Assembly: GCA_949300325.1 (NCBI GenBank)
Contig: CASGDQ010000024.1
Location: 1 to 64,000, forward strand
DNA from: an uncultured Spirochaetales bacterium
Lineage (GTDB): Bacteria > Spirochaetota > Spirochaetia > Sphaerochaetales > Sphaerochaetaceae
Reading direction: 5' to 3'
Length of the DNA: 64,000 bases
Below the pieces are notes generated by a model. That model was not told the DNA's origin. It saw nothing but the letters and a program-made list of their open reading frames with translations, and made no database searches. Numbering within the stretch: position 1 is the first letter of the stretch; every line of letters starts with the position of its first letter. The translations under genes were made by a program, and so were the position numbers. Below are positions 1 to 9,278 of this stretch, piece after piece.

Positions 1-99
1 TAAAGAATATATGCTTGCAACGGGAACTTCTTTGGCCCCTTCCTGCTTATATCGGGTATACATCATGCCCATTTTAATGGCTTTTGTGTATTCGGGCAA
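1..99 (-). CDS. possible partial gene, N-terminus only, unknown
   Basis: A minus-strand frame is open from just downstream of the radical SAM stop codon to the window edge. It could start at TTG (97-99) or at one of several ATG codons (70-72, 64-66, 61-63), reading KMGMMYTRYKQEGAKEVPVA and onward. No convincing ribosome binding site is visible for any of them. I do not recognise the product. As anSME proteins activate sulfatases, a sulfatase would be expected nearby, but no sulfatase signature can be seen in these few residues. Confidence 0.25.
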   Translation of the reverse strand, partial: MPEYTKAIKMGMMYTRYKQEGAKEVPVASIYSL

Positions 100-107
100 G
101 TATTTGC

Positions 108-1271
108 TCAGGCTTGGCTGCGGACGCGGATCTCCTGTTCGGCCATCTTCATGAGCTCGGGCAGGCACGCATCAAAGAATTTCTTATATGCCGGACAGAG
201 ATAAGTAAGGGAAAGCTCACCGGTGGAAAAATTCTCCCTGTCGCGTCTGCATCCTCCACGGCAGATGGAAAAATACCTGCATGCGCTGCATTCCGGCTCG
301 ATCTTCTTAGATTTTTCTGTAAATCCGATTTTTTTGCGCTTTTCATCGATCATCTCGAAGCTGTCGGTCTTGAGATTCCCAAGCCGGTAACCGTCAAGAA
401 CATAGAAATCGCAGGGATAAACGCTGCCATCAGCCTCAACGACATAATTTGAAGGGCAGAAGCCGAGCATGCCGCAAGATTCGGGAGGATATGAGCAGAG
501 CATCATCACAAGATTGTCGAAATATCGTATCGAGACATAATCCCCCCTGCTCCAATCCTTGTAGTAGCAGGCAAAAAGGCGTATCAGGAAATCCGCATAA
601 AGCTCCGGAGTAAGAGAATAATCGAGGCTTCCGCGCTGATCTGCAATCGGATCGAGGCATGGGATGTACTGCTGGTATCTGAAGCCGTTTTTCTTGAAGA
701 ATGCATAAATATCTTCAGCCTTCTTCGCCACATCCTTGGTCACTGTCACCAATATGTTGAAATCAACCCCAGATGAATCCAGATAGCGGGAAGAGCGGAA
801 AACCCTGACAAAAGTCCCTTCGCCGTGCGCATTTCTGCGGTAAAGGTCATGGGTTTTCTTGTTGCCATCCATCGATAGTCCGATCAGAAAACTGTTTTCC
901 TTAAAGAAATCCGCCCATTTTTTGTCAATGACATATCCGTTCGTCTGAAGTGCAAAATGTATGCGCTTACCCGCCTGGGAGGCCTTCAGTCCGGCATAAG
1001 AGGCAAAGTCTTTGAAAAAATCCAATCCTCTAACCGTGGGCTCTCCCCCCTGGAAGGAGAAGGTCACATCGTCAGAAACCCCGAGGGCCTTGTCGATGAG
1101 CGCATGGGAGACGAAAGTGTCCATAAGGCCGTAACTAGAAAACTCCCTGTTTTCAGCCTCGTCAAAATAAAAACAATACTTGCACCTCATGTTGCAGCTG
1201 CCGCTTGCAGGCTTTATCAAAAGGATCAATGGCCTCTTTATGGTTTTAATTGCTTCTACAGTATCCGACAT
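108..1271 (-). CDS. anaerobic sulfatase-maturase-type radical SAM/SPASM protein
   Basis: 387 residues. Near the N-terminus the sequence CNMRCKYC supplies the CxxxCxxC cysteines of the radical SAM [4Fe-4S] cluster (about residues 26-33), followed by the FQGGEPT glycine motif. The C-terminal SPASM region holds further cysteines (CGMLGFC, then CSACRYFSICRGGC and a final LCPAY) for two auxiliary clusters. Length and cysteine layout match anSME enzymes, which oxidise Cys or Ser in sulfatases to formylglycine using SAM. The anSME assignment rests on overall similarity; other SPASM peptide modifiers look alike. The gene is divergent from hisS. Confidence 0.85.
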   Translation of the reverse strand: MSDTVEAIKTIKRPLILLIKPASGSCNMRCKYCFYFDEAENREFSSYGLMDTFVSHALIDKALGVSDDVTFSFQGGEPTVRGLDFFKDFASYAGLKASQAGKRIHFALQTNGYVIDKKWADFFKENSFLIGLSMDGNKKTHDLYRRNAHGEGTFVRVFRSSRYLDSSGVDFNILVTVTKDVAKKAEDIYAFFKKNGFRYQQYIPCLDPIADQRGSLDYSLTPELYADFLIRLFACYYKDWSRGDYVSIRYFDNLVMMLCSYPPESCGMLGFCPSNYVVEADGSVYPCDFYVLDGYRLGNLKTDSFEMIDEKRKKIGFTEKSKKIEPECSACRYFSICRGGCRRDRENFSTGELSLTYLCPAYKKFFDACLPELMKMAEQEIRVRSQA

Positions 1272-1448
1272 AATTGTAAAATAATCTTAACTATCTTATA
1301 TTAAACTGTATAGGGATAAACCTATTTTATTCCAATGAAATATATGAGATAAAAGAGGCTAGTTGTCTTTTTTCAGCAATTTTAATACAACAACGGCGAG
1401 GTCAGTGTTTATTGTAAACTGCTTGAAACAAACCGATTTGGAGGTAAA

Positions 1449-2732
1449 ATGATCGAACCACTCGTGCTCAAAGGCTTCAGGGACAGCCTTCCGGGAGAAG
1501 AGATTCCGAAAAAGAAGATACAGAGAAAACTTGAGGATGTTTTTGAATCGTATGGTTTCGTGCCCATCGATACGCCGGTTCTGGAATATGAGAATGTGCT
1601 TTTAGGAAAAGGCGGCGGAGAAACCGACAAGCAGATATTCCATTTTGAGGATAACGGAGGACGCAAGGTTGCGATGAGATTCGACCTCACCGTCCCGTTT
1701 GCGCGCTTTCTGGCCCTGCACCATGACGAGCTTGCCATTCCATTCAAAAGATACCATATCGCAAAAGCTTTCAGAGGCGAAAACCCTCAAAAAGGACGTT
1801 ACAGGGAATTCATACAGTGCGACTTCGACATCGTCGGCTGCGACAACGCCGCATCCGATTTCGAGATCCTTTCCATCATGAACTCATCCTTTTTGGCAAT
1901 GGGAATAAAAAATGTGCAGTTCCATGTGGCGCATCGCGGGCTATTCAATGACTTCCTCTCTTCTATCGGAATTGAAGAAAAGAGCGTCGATGTGCTCCGC
2001 TGCGTGGATAAATTGAGGAAAATTGGCAAAAACGAGGTCAAAAAGCTTCTTGTGGATATCACAGGAAACGAGGAAAAGAGCGAGAGCATACTTAAATACA
2101 TCACAAGCGGCGACGGCCATCAGTTTGATGAGACCTTGGATATCCTTTCAAAGCTTATTGGAAAAGAGACAGAAAGCCTATTTAGGATGAGGCAGATATA
2201 TTCCTTGCTGCTTCAGGCGGGCATTGCAGACAAATTCATTTACGATGCATCGATAACCCGCGGACTCGATTATTACACGGGAATCGTATATGAAACCTTC
2301 CTGACGGATATCGAATCAATCGGATCAGTCTGCTCGGGAGGAAGATATAACAACCTTGCAAGCCTTTATACGAAAGAAAATCTTCCAGGAGTGGGAGCAT
2401 CCATCGGACTTGACAGGCTTATGGCCGCACTGATCGAGCTTAAAAGCCCCCTCGTCAGCGACACATCGAATGCAGACATCCTCATATTCCCAAAGCCGGA
2501 TGAGACGCAAAAGGCTTTGAAGGCGGCCATGGATCTCAGAAAAATGGGAATAAGGACGGATGTGTATCTTCTGCCGGAGAAGAAGATGAAGGCGCAATAT
2601 GATTATGCTGCGAAAAACAGGATAAGGCATTCGCTAACATTTTTTGACAGCAGCTACATCGTCAAGAATCTCGAGACAAGGGATTCTGTTACTGTGGACA
2701 GCCTTGAGGAGGTTGCATCGCTTTGCCGATAG
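1449..2732 (+). CDS. hisS: histidyl-tRNA synthetase
   Basis: 427 residues, the usual length for class II HisRS, which charges tRNA-His with histidine in the cytoplasm. Motif 2 is clear at about residues 109-121 (RGENPQKGRYREF), and the histidine-binding GLDYYTGIVYE motif is near residue 272. The anticodon-binding domain follows from about 335. The start is ATG at 1449, preceded by a strong TTGGAGG ribosome binding site. The last 10 bases overlap the start of the helicase gene, so the two are probably translationally coupled. Confidence 0.96.
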   Translation: MIEPLVLKGFRDSLPGEEIPKKKIQRKLEDVFESYGFVPIDTPVLEYENVLLGKGGGETDKQIFHFEDNGGRKVAMRFDLTVPFARFLALHHDELAIPFKRYHIAKAFRGENPQKGRYREFIQCDFDIVGCDNAASDFEILSIMNSSFLAMGIKNVQFHVAHRGLFNDFLSSIGIEEKSVDVLRCVDKLRKIGKNEVKKLLVDITGNEEKSESILKYITSGDGHQFDETLDILSKLIGKETESLFRMRQIYSLLLQAGIADKFIYDASITRGLDYYTGIVYETFLTDIESIGSVCSGGRYNNLASLYTKENLPGVGASIGLDRLMAALIELKSPLVSDTSNADILIFPKPDETQKALKAAMDLRKMGIRTDVYLLPEKKMKAQYDYAAKNRIRHSLTFFDSSYIVKNLETRDSVTVDSLEEVASLCR

Positions 2733-5209
2733 ATTTCAAAAGCCTGCCTGTATACCAGCACAGGCAGGAGATACTCGATGCTCTTGCTAAGAACCAGGTC
2801 ATCATAATCGAAAGCCCGACAGGAAGCGGGAAAACAACCCAGCTGCCGCTCATTCTCAAGGAAGCCGGTTATGATCAAAAAGGTGTTATAGGGATAACCC
2901 AGCCGAGGAGGATCGCTACCCTCTCCATCTGCGATTTCATAAAAAAGCAGATCGGGGATACCGGCTCGTATGTCGGATATACGATGCGCTTTGCAGACAC
3001 GTCGAACTATGAGACCAGGATAAAGATCATGACTGACGGGATTCTCCTGCAGGAGGTCAAGGCAGATCCTTTGCTTTCTAGGTACTCTGTCATAATGGTT
3101 GATGAAGCGCACGAAAGAAGCCTGAACATAGATTTCATCCTGGGCCTGCTCAAGGAGATAATACCGAAGCGTCCCGAGCTGAAGGTCGTAGTATCATCGG
3201 CAACCATAAACACGAAAACCTTCTCCGACTTCTTCTTCCAAGCTCCGATAATAAGCATCGACGCAAAGACATATGATGTAGATGTGAGATATAAGAGCAT
3301 GGTGCTCGACAAGGACAACGAGGATCTCTATTACCAGGGCATCGAGCGTCTGATCGTGGAAGACAAGAAGGAAAATCCCGGCGACGTGCTTATTTTCCTT
3401 CCTGGGGAAGCTGAGATAAAAGGGATGGTCAACACATTGACGCTTTCGCCTAACAGCCGGTCTTATCAGATATATCCCCTTTATGGTCGCCTGTCGAAAG
3501 AGGACCAGGAAAAGGTATTCACCCCGACAAAGAAGGGAAAGACTAAGATTGTAGTAGCAACCAATATCGCAGAGACAAGCATAACCATAGACGGAATTAC
3601 AACGGTAATCGACAGCGGGAACTGCAAGATTAACTTCTACAACCAGAAGAACTTCACCTCAGCTCTTTTGCCGATGATGATCTCCAAGTCTTCTGCAGAC
3701 CAGAGGAAAGGGCGCGCAGGAAGGACAAGGGAGGGAGTATGCTACCGGCTATATACAAAGGACAACTATGAAAAGCGTCCTGATTTTACAGAAGAGGAGA
3801 TACTCCACTCCGATCTTGCAGAAGTCGTATTGAGGATGAGCGAGCTCGGGATATACAACTACTCCTCATTCCCCTTCATAACCCCGCCCAAAAAGAGCGC
3901 GCTAGAAAGCGCTGTCGAGACACTCATGCTCATCAATGCCATAAATGCCGACCACAGCCTCACAAGCATCGGACAGATGATGATCCGCTTCCCCCTTCTT
4001 CCTCGCCTTTCACGGGTGATAGTCGAAGCAATAATGAACTATCCCCAGGTTCTCGATGAGGTGTTGATCGCTGTATCGACGCTATCCACAAAGCAGCCCT
4101 ACGCCATGCCCCTCGGGGAGGAATACCAGGCAAGGGAGGCGCACAAGGCATTCCAGAATCCGAGGTACGGAGACTTTATATCCATGCGCACGATGTTCCT
4201 TTCTTATAGGAGCCTTGCCGACAGGAAGGAAAAGGAAAATTTTGCCAAGAGGTTCTATCTTGATATCCAGACGCTGGATGAGATACAGAACATCCATGAC
4301 CAGCTGGAGCTGCTCATATCCAAAGATGGCATCCCTGTCACAAAAGGCGGAAGTGTAGATGAATATTTCTGCTGCCTCATCTCCGGCCTCAGACAGTATG
4401 TGGCATGCAAGATGGATCGGAGAACATATAAAACAATCACGGCAGATAGCATCTTTATCCATCCGGGTTCGGCATGGTTTAAAGTACTTCCTGATTATAT
4501 CCTCGCTGGAGAAATCGTGCAGACCACTAAAATGTACGCACGGACTGTGAGTCCTGTGGCAAAGCAATGGCTTGATCAAGTAGATCCCAGCCTTGCATTG
4601 CAGCTGAAAGAAAGCAGGAAGAAAGGAAAAGAGGAAAAGACGAAGGAAGCCCGTAAAGAAGGAAAAGAGGCTAAGAAGGCATTTGAAAACAAGAACGCCT
4701 TTACTGATGAATTCGAAGGGCTCGCCATCATTGAAAAGGGAAAGAAAAAGACAATATACGAAGCTACCATCAAGCAGATGGAGGGCCTTAGGACAAGGGA
4801 TAGCAAAGTACGTCTCGCAATAAGGATAGGACAGTACCGTTCCAGATCAACGATAAAAGCTTCGAGAATAGATTATGAGGCAAAGCTTATCAGGGATGTT
4901 CCTGTGATGAAAAACAGGAAGCTTCCTGCCAACCTTGACCCATATTCACATATGGAGAAGATCTTATCTTCCTTGAATCTTCTTTTCACGCCAATTGCAA
5001 GCTCAAAAGGTTTCTTCGACTACATCGGGCTCAGCGAATATGACGGGACATTCTCTTTAAGGCCGTTTGCGTCAATACAGGATGCTGCGGATGAGAGCCT
5101 GGAAAGCCTCTATATCCTCGCAGAGACTGTAAGCAAAAAGGATAAGGATAAGAAGAAGAGCATATTCAAGCATATAAGGATCATAGAAGAAGCTTTAGGC
5201 CTTGAGTGA
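2723..5209 (+). CDS. hrpA: HrpA-like DEAH-box ATP-dependent RNA helicase
   Basis: 828 residues. Superfamily 2 helicase motifs appear in order: Walker A GSGKTT (residues 34-39), DEAH in MVDEAHERSLN (about 125), SAT in VSSATIN (about 160) and motif VI QRKGRAGR (about 327). HA2 and OB-type regions follow. A lysine/glutamate-rich stretch near residues 630-660 interrupts the C-terminal part. The start is TTG at 2723, with a GAGGAGG ribosome binding site (2706-2712) inside hisS. It is shorter than E. coli HrpA (~1300 aa) but closer to HrpA than HrpB in motifs. Its RNA substrate is unknown. Confidence 0.9.
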   Translation: MPIDFKSLPVYQHRQEILDALAKNQVIIIESPTGSGKTTQLPLILKEAGYDQKGVIGITQPRRIATLSICDFIKKQIGDTGSYVGYTMRFADTSNYETRIKIMTDGILLQEVKADPLLSRYSVIMVDEAHERSLNIDFILGLLKEIIPKRPELKVVVSSATINTKTFSDFFFQAPIISIDAKTYDVDVRYKSMVLDKDNEDLYYQGIERLIVEDKKENPGDVLIFLPGEAEIKGMVNTLTLSPNSRSYQIYPLYGRLSKEDQEKVFTPTKKGKTKIVVATNIAETSITIDGITTVIDSGNCKINFYNQKNFTSALLPMMISKSSADQRKGRAGRTREGVCYRLYTKDNYEKRPDFTEEEILHSDLAEVVLRMSELGIYNYSSFPFITPPKKSALESAVETLMLINAINADHSLTSIGQMMIRFPLLPRLSRVIVEAIMNYPQVLDEVLIAVSTLSTKQPYAMPLGEEYQAREAHKAFQNPRYGDFISMRTMFLSYRSLADRKEKENFAKRFYLDIQTLDEIQNIHDQLELLISKDGIPVTKGGSVDEYFCCLISGLRQYVACKMDRRTYKTITADSIFIHPGSAWFKVLPDYILAGEIVQTTKMYARTVSPVAKQWLDQVDPSLALQLKESRKKGKEEKTKEARKEGKEAKKAFENKNAFTDEFEGLAIIEKGKKKTIYEATIKQMEGLRTRDSKVRLAIRIGQYRSRSTIKASRIDYEAKLIRDVPVMKNRKLPANLDPYSHMEKILSSLNLLFTPIASSKGFFDYIGLSEYDGTFSLRPFASIQDAADESLESLYILAETVSKKDKDKKKSIFKHIRIIEEALGLE

Positions 5210-5290
5210 CAACTCTCCAATTGAAGACAAGAGCATTCTCGATGAAGATTTCATAAAATCAAGGTGCTTTCTATCTCTGATAATCTCAGC

Positions 5291-5314
5291 AGAGCAAAGC
5301 CTCCCGAAGGAGGC
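5291..5314 (-). terminator. probable terminator after frlD
   Basis: On the minus strand a perfect 6-bp stem (GCCTCC/GGAGGC, 5299-5314) closes a UUCG tetraloop and is followed by a short, imperfect T-rich tail. It sits just below the frlD stop codon and would end the frl operon. The weak T tract lowers certainty. Confidence 0.6.
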
Positions 5315-5322
5315 GATATATC

Positions 5323-6141
5323 TTAATCCAAAGGATGGCCATGTCCGAACGCGCCATGAACAAGGCATGTCGCAGCTGCACGCTTTGCCGCATATTTCAG
5401 CGAAGCTGCTATATCCTGGCCATTTCCGTGTGCAGTCAAGAATCCGGCTATGAAGCTGTCTCCTGCGCCCATTGTATCAACAACAGAATCGACTTTCTCC
5501 ACATAGCCGTCAAAGAATCTTTCTCCGTCGTAAAAAATCTGCCCCTCTCCGCCGCGGGTAGCTCCACAGATATGGCATCCAAGGGAGTTCATCTTTTTGA
5601 GGATTTTCTTGCACTCCTCCAGGCTTTTATCAGCTCCGGAAAAGAAGCCATACCAGAGATAAGGGCATGTACGGGCCAGATAATCATCATCTACATGCTC
5701 AGAGAAATCGAAAGCGATCTTGCATACTGCGCTTATTGCCGGAAGCTCATACTCCAGATTCGAATAGCAGCTTGTTATGCATATATCGTAGCTTTTAATA
5801 AACTCCACATCCTCTTTGGTGATCTTTATCGAAAAAAGATGCTGGCATGTATCCCGTGGGCCTGGTGCAAATGTCCTGTCCCCATCGACAAGGATGACGC
5901 GAGGCTGGGCACTGGGAGCATACACCTTCCTTGCTCTTGTATAATCCACTTTCTCTTCACGCAGCGCCTCTTTAATATGCTCTGCTTTTGCATCATCTCC
6001 AAAGACTCCGATATACGAGACCTTCTCAACTCCGTTCTTTTTACAGTTGACGGCAACATTGAGCGCGTTGCCCCCCGGATAGTACATGCGATCGTCGATA
6101 TAGCAGTCGACCACATTGTCTCCAATTGCAATTAGCTTCAT
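5323..6141 (-). CDS. frlD: PfkB-family fructoselysine 6-kinase
   Basis: 272 residues from ATG at 6141. Known FrlD phosphorylates fructoselysine or other Amadori products at C6 so that FrlB can split them. The N-terminus MKLIAIGDNVVDCYI with the GGNALNVAV sugar-binding motif and the C-terminal TMGAGDSFIAGF motif (catalytic Asp) are characteristic and closely resemble E. coli FrlD. An in-frame upstream ATG at 6183 lies inside frlM. I prefer 6141, because AAAGGATGATCAT precedes it and it falls 4 nt after the frlM stop. Last gene of the frl operon. The exact glycated substrate is inferred. Confidence 0.88.
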   Translation of the reverse strand: MKLIAIGDNVVDCYIDDRMYYPGGNALNVAVNCKKNGVEKVSYIGVFGDDAKAEHIKEALREEKVDYTRARKVYAPSAQPRVILVDGDRTFAPGPRDTCQHLFSIKITKEDVEFIKSYDICITSCYSNLEYELPAISAVCKIAFDFSEHVDDDYLARTCPYLWYGFFSGADKSLEECKKILKKMNSLGCHICGATRGGEGQIFYDGERFFDGYVEKVDSVVDTMGAGDSFIAGFLTAHGNGQDIAASLKYAAKRAAATCLVHGAFGHGHPLD

Positions 6142-6145
6142 ATGA

Positions 6146-6982
6146 TCATCCTTTAACAGCACCGGCAGTAATGCCGCGCACAAAATTCTTTTGCATGATT
6201 ATGAACATGGCAATTATTGGAAGGCAAGATATCACCATTCCTGCCATGATAACACCCCAATCGGATATCAGGCCATCCCTAAATACCATGAGTCCGACCG
6301 GGATTGTCCTAAGCTTCGAGCTGTCTATGAAAATGGTTGCAAACATGAATTCGTTCCATGCATAATAGCATGTCATGATGGCCACAGTCGAGATGATCGG
6401 CTTTGAGAGCGGCAGATATATGCTGTTGTAAATCTGCACAAGGCTCGCCCCATCAATTATAGCCGCCTCTTCAAGCTCCTTTGATATCCCTATAAAGAAA
6501 GTCCGCACCAGCATTATTGAAACAGGAAGACGGAAAGCGATATAAGGAAGTATCATCGCAAGATAAGTGTTCTTGATCTTCATAGCTTTCAAGAGCATGA
6601 AAAGAGGCAGAACGCATACCTGTGGAGAAAGAAGAAGGCATCCCATACAGAAAAGAAAGATAATATTTGCAAGCCGGCCTTTCATCTGGCAGATGCCGAA
6701 TGCCGCAGTCGTTGCAATGATAACTACTCCGATCAGAGTACATATCGTAACGATGAGGCTGTTGATGAAATACTGCGAAATACCTTTATTCCAGGCATTC
6801 ACATAGTTTTCGAAATGCCACACCTTCGGCATTCCCCACACATCGTTATATATGCTTGCATAATCCTTGAAGGAGGACATCAATATCCAAAAAAGGGGAT
6901 AAACTATTATTATTGCAAGAAAGACGAGCAGGATGAACCATAAAATCTCACCTATGCCGATCCTATTACTTCCTATTTTCAT
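6146..6982 (-). CDS. frlM: ABC transporter permease for glycated amino acids, MalG type
   Basis: 278 residues with six predicted membrane segments. The cytoplasmic EAA loop (EEAAIIDGASLVQIYNSIYL) contacts the ATPase. It is the second permease of a carbohydrate-uptake-1 importer; position and order (substrate-binding protein, permease, permease, kinase) match Bacillus frlONMD. Its start overlaps the frlN stop by 4 nt (ATGA), so translation is coupled. No ATP-binding subunit is encoded here; as in Bacillus, a shared MsmX-type ATPase elsewhere would be needed. Confidence 0.88.
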   Translation of the reverse strand: MKIGSNRIGIGEILWFILLVFLAIIIVYPLFWILMSSFKDYASIYNDVWGMPKVWHFENYVNAWNKGISQYFINSLIVTICTLIGVVIIATTAAFGICQMKGRLANIIFLFCMGCLLLSPQVCVLPLFMLLKAMKIKNTYLAMILPYIAFRLPVSIMLVRTFFIGISKELEEAAIIDGASLVQIYNSIYLPLSKPIISTVAIMTCYYAWNEFMFATIFIDSSKLRTIPVGLMVFRDGLISDWGVIMAGMVISCLPIIAMFIIMQKNFVRGITAGAVKG

Positions 6983-7869
6983 CTTTCATCCCCCTTATCA
7001 GTTCCGAACGAGAAGAACTGGACCGTTGACAAAACGGCGGTTATCACAAAAATCAGCATGGCAATTGCTGATGCATACCCCATGTTGTTTTTAATGAAAC
7101 CCGTCTGGTACATATGCAGACTCAAAACCATTGTCGCAGTTCCCGGTCCGCCTCCTGTGAGGATATACGGCTCATTGAAAACAGTGAAAGCCCCTACGAT
7201 GGTCAGCACCATCGTTACAAAGAACATCTGCTTTACCTGGGGAACCGTTATGTAGAAGAACCTCTTGATCTTGCCTGCTCCATCTACAAGCGCAGCCTCA
7301 TAAAGCTCACGGGGAATCTTTTGTATTGCGACAATGAAAAGCATCGTTATATATCCGGTGCTCTGCCATTGGGAAACGGCAATAACGGCATACATCGCAG
7401 TCTTTTTGCTTCCCAGCCATATTTTTGTGAATTCATCCAATCCGCAAGCTTTTAAAAGACTGTTCAGAAGTCCCATTTGGGGATTATATATGAATTCGAA
7501 AAGCAAGCAGACAACCGTCATGGAAATGATTGTCGGAATAAAGTAAATCGTTCTGAAAAAGGGAGCAACCTTCCTAAAAACAACATCTTCCAAAACAGCA
7601 GCCAGAACAAGGCCGAATCCTACCTGTACGATTACAGAAATAACGGCATAAAGAACATTGTTCTTCAAGCTGGTTAAAATGGTCTTGTCCTCGAAAAGCC
7701 TTTTGTAATTATCCAGGCCAACGAAAGTTTTCTCCGTTGCAGAAAGTGTAAAAGAATTGAAGCTGTAATATATGTTTTCTAAAAGGGGAAAATAAACGAA
7801 TACAGCCAATATCAATAAAGCTGGAAGCGCAAACATGAGCGCCCCCATATTCCTCCTACGTGTCAACAT
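6979..7869 (-). CDS. frlN: ABC transporter permease for glycated amino acids, MalF type
   Basis: 296 residues, six membrane segments, with the EAA loop LYEAALVDGAGKIKRFF near the C-terminal third. An upstream in-frame ATG (7887) overlaps what is clearly the ribosome binding site (GGGAGGTG); ATG at 7869 lies 8-9 nt after that site and is the better start. It forms the membrane channel with FrlM and receives substrate from the lipoprotein FrlO. A stable hairpin (7896-7917) separates it from frlO. Confidence 0.88.
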   Translation of the reverse strand: MLTRRRNMGALMFALPALLILAVFVYFPLLENIYYSFNSFTLSATEKTFVGLDNYKRLFEDKTILTSLKNNVLYAVISVIVQVGFGLVLAAVLEDVVFRKVAPFFRTIYFIPTIISMTVVCLLFEFIYNPQMGLLNSLLKACGLDEFTKIWLGSKKTAMYAVIAVSQWQSTGYITMLFIVAIQKIPRELYEAALVDGAGKIKRFFYITVPQVKQMFFVTMVLTIVGAFTVFNEPYILTGGGPGTATMVLSLHMYQTGFIKNNMGYASAIAMLIFVITAVLSTVQFFSFGTDKGDER

Positions 7870-7895
7870 GGGTATGGCACCTCCCATTTTTAATA

Positions 7896-7917
7896 CCGGA
7901 TGTCCGCAGACATCCGG
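7896..7917 (-). promoter_or_regulatory. intercistronic hairpin between frlO and frlN
   Basis: A perfect 9-bp stem (CCGGATGTC/GACATCCGG) with a 4-nt loop lies in the gap between frlO and frlN on the transcribed strand, without a T tract. Such hairpins often stabilise the upstream binding-protein message or reduce read-through into the permeases, as with malE-malF. That role is inferred. Confidence 0.7.
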
Positions 7918-7931
7918 TTTGAATAAGACTG

Positions 7932-9266
7932 TCAGTGTAGTGCTGCTGCAGCCTCCTGAACCTGCTTCATAACGCTCTCCGGCGTCTCATCTCCGGTTGC
8001 AATGGCCTGGGCTCCCTGTCCGTATACAACGTAAACAGCAGGATCGCAGGCGTTATCGAACCATGGTGCGAGCTGTGATGCATTACTAATGATTTCCAAA
8101 GCCTCTACATGCTGAGGAAGTGCATTTGTCTCATTAACAGCACCCTTGACACAGGAAATGTCACCGCATTCGGTAGTAAGAGCGGCCCCGCCTTTTTCGG
8201 AAACAAGCCACTTGAGGAATTTGATGCATTCTTCAGTGTTCTTAGCTTTGTTGCTGATCATGAATCCTTCAGGAGCACCTGTAAGCGCATTAGGATCGCC
8301 TTTTCCTTCTTCAAATGCAGGGAAGTTGAAGAATCCGTACTCAAAATCATCAGCAATAACCTGCTCAAGCTGGGTGATTTCAGCAAGCTGCAGATACATT
8401 ATTGGAGACTGGCCTGTTGCAAAAAGCGTGTTTCTTGCTGTCTCATGATCGATTCCAGGTGCGATATCGCCCATATATGTGGTAAGCTGCTGCCACTTGT
8501 AAAGGGCATCCACATATGCCGGGTCAGTGAATTCACCGGTAGCGGCATTATAATCCCTTGCAAGAACTTCAGGATCAACCATCCTCTGGTTTATGGTTCC
8601 AAGATAGTGCAGCACGGCCCAGCTGTCTGCAAGGCCTGCAGCAAGAGGTATCTCATAGCCTGCCGCCTTCAGGGTATCAAGAACATTGATGAACTCCGTC
8701 CAAGTAGTGGGGATAGAAATATTGTTCTCCTCAAATATCTTTTTGTTATAGAAGAAAACCTTTCCATCCTGGGACCAAGGAATAGCGTAAGTTGTTCCAT
8801 CGATTACGAAACCGTCTACGGATGCCTTTGCAAGCTTATCTGCCCATTCGGGATCGGATTCGTACACATCATCAAGGGCCAGAACATTTCCGCTGGCGAC
8901 CATTTCCTCTGCAAATGTTCCCGACCAAGAAGAGAAGATATCAGGAACCTCGTCAGTTGCCACGATCATCCTGATCTTTTCCTTATACTGGTCGTTAAGG
9001 ATGCAATCCATATTGATTTGAACATTTGGATTCTCTTCCATATACTCGGCAATCAGATTCTTGAACATGGTGTTCTTAGGATCGTTGGGCCATCTATGGA
9101 AGAAATTGATGACAACCTTCTGCTCGCCAGATTTTGTAGTTGAAGCAGAAGAGGTTGTAGATGATGCACTCGATGATGAAGATTCATCCTTGCTGCATGA
9201 GCAGATCATGCCCACTGCAAGAAATGCTACTAAAGCTAAAACCAGAAATTTATGTATTTTTTTCAT
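7932..9266 (-). CDS. frlO: ABC sugar/Amadori-product substrate-binding lipoprotein
   Basis: 444 residues. An N-terminal signal (MKKIHKFLVLALVAFLAVG) runs into a lipobox-like MICSCS, followed by a serine/threonine-rich linker (about residues 28-47), as usual for lipid-anchored binding proteins. The mature part matches family 1 extracellular solute-binding proteins (motif DIFSSWSGTFAEEM). The start has a strong AGGAGG site. It would capture glycated amino acids outside the membrane and pass them to FrlN/FrlM. Ligand specificity is inferred from frlB and frlD. Confidence 0.87.
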   Translation of the reverse strand: MKKIHKFLVLALVAFLAVGMICSCSKDESSSSSASSTTSSASTTKSGEQKVVINFFHRWPNDPKNTMFKNLIAEYMEENPNVQINMDCILNDQYKEKIRMIVATDEVPDIFSSWSGTFAEEMVASGNVLALDDVYESDPEWADKLAKASVDGFVIDGTTYAIPWSQDGKVFFYNKKIFEENNISIPTTWTEFINVLDTLKAAGYEIPLAAGLADSWAVLHYLGTINQRMVDPEVLARDYNAATGEFTDPAYVDALYKWQQLTTYMGDIAPGIDHETARNTLFATGQSPIMYLQLAEITQLEQVIADDFEYGFFNFPAFEEGKGDPNALTGAPEGFMISNKAKNTEECIKFLKWLVSEKGGAALTTECGDISCVKGAVNETNALPQHVEALEIISNASQLAPWFDNACDPAVYVVYGQGAQAIATGDETPESVMKQVQEAAAALH

Positions 9267-9278
9267 TTGTCCTCCTAA

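Noticed and set aside
5202..5453. 83-residue plus-strand frame after the helicase
   Set aside because: Starts with TTG, no ribosome binding site, overlaps frlD on the other strand for half its length, and matches nothing recognisable.
8109..9143. 344-residue frame antisense to frlO
   Set aside because: Shadow of the binding-protein gene; no domain recognised.
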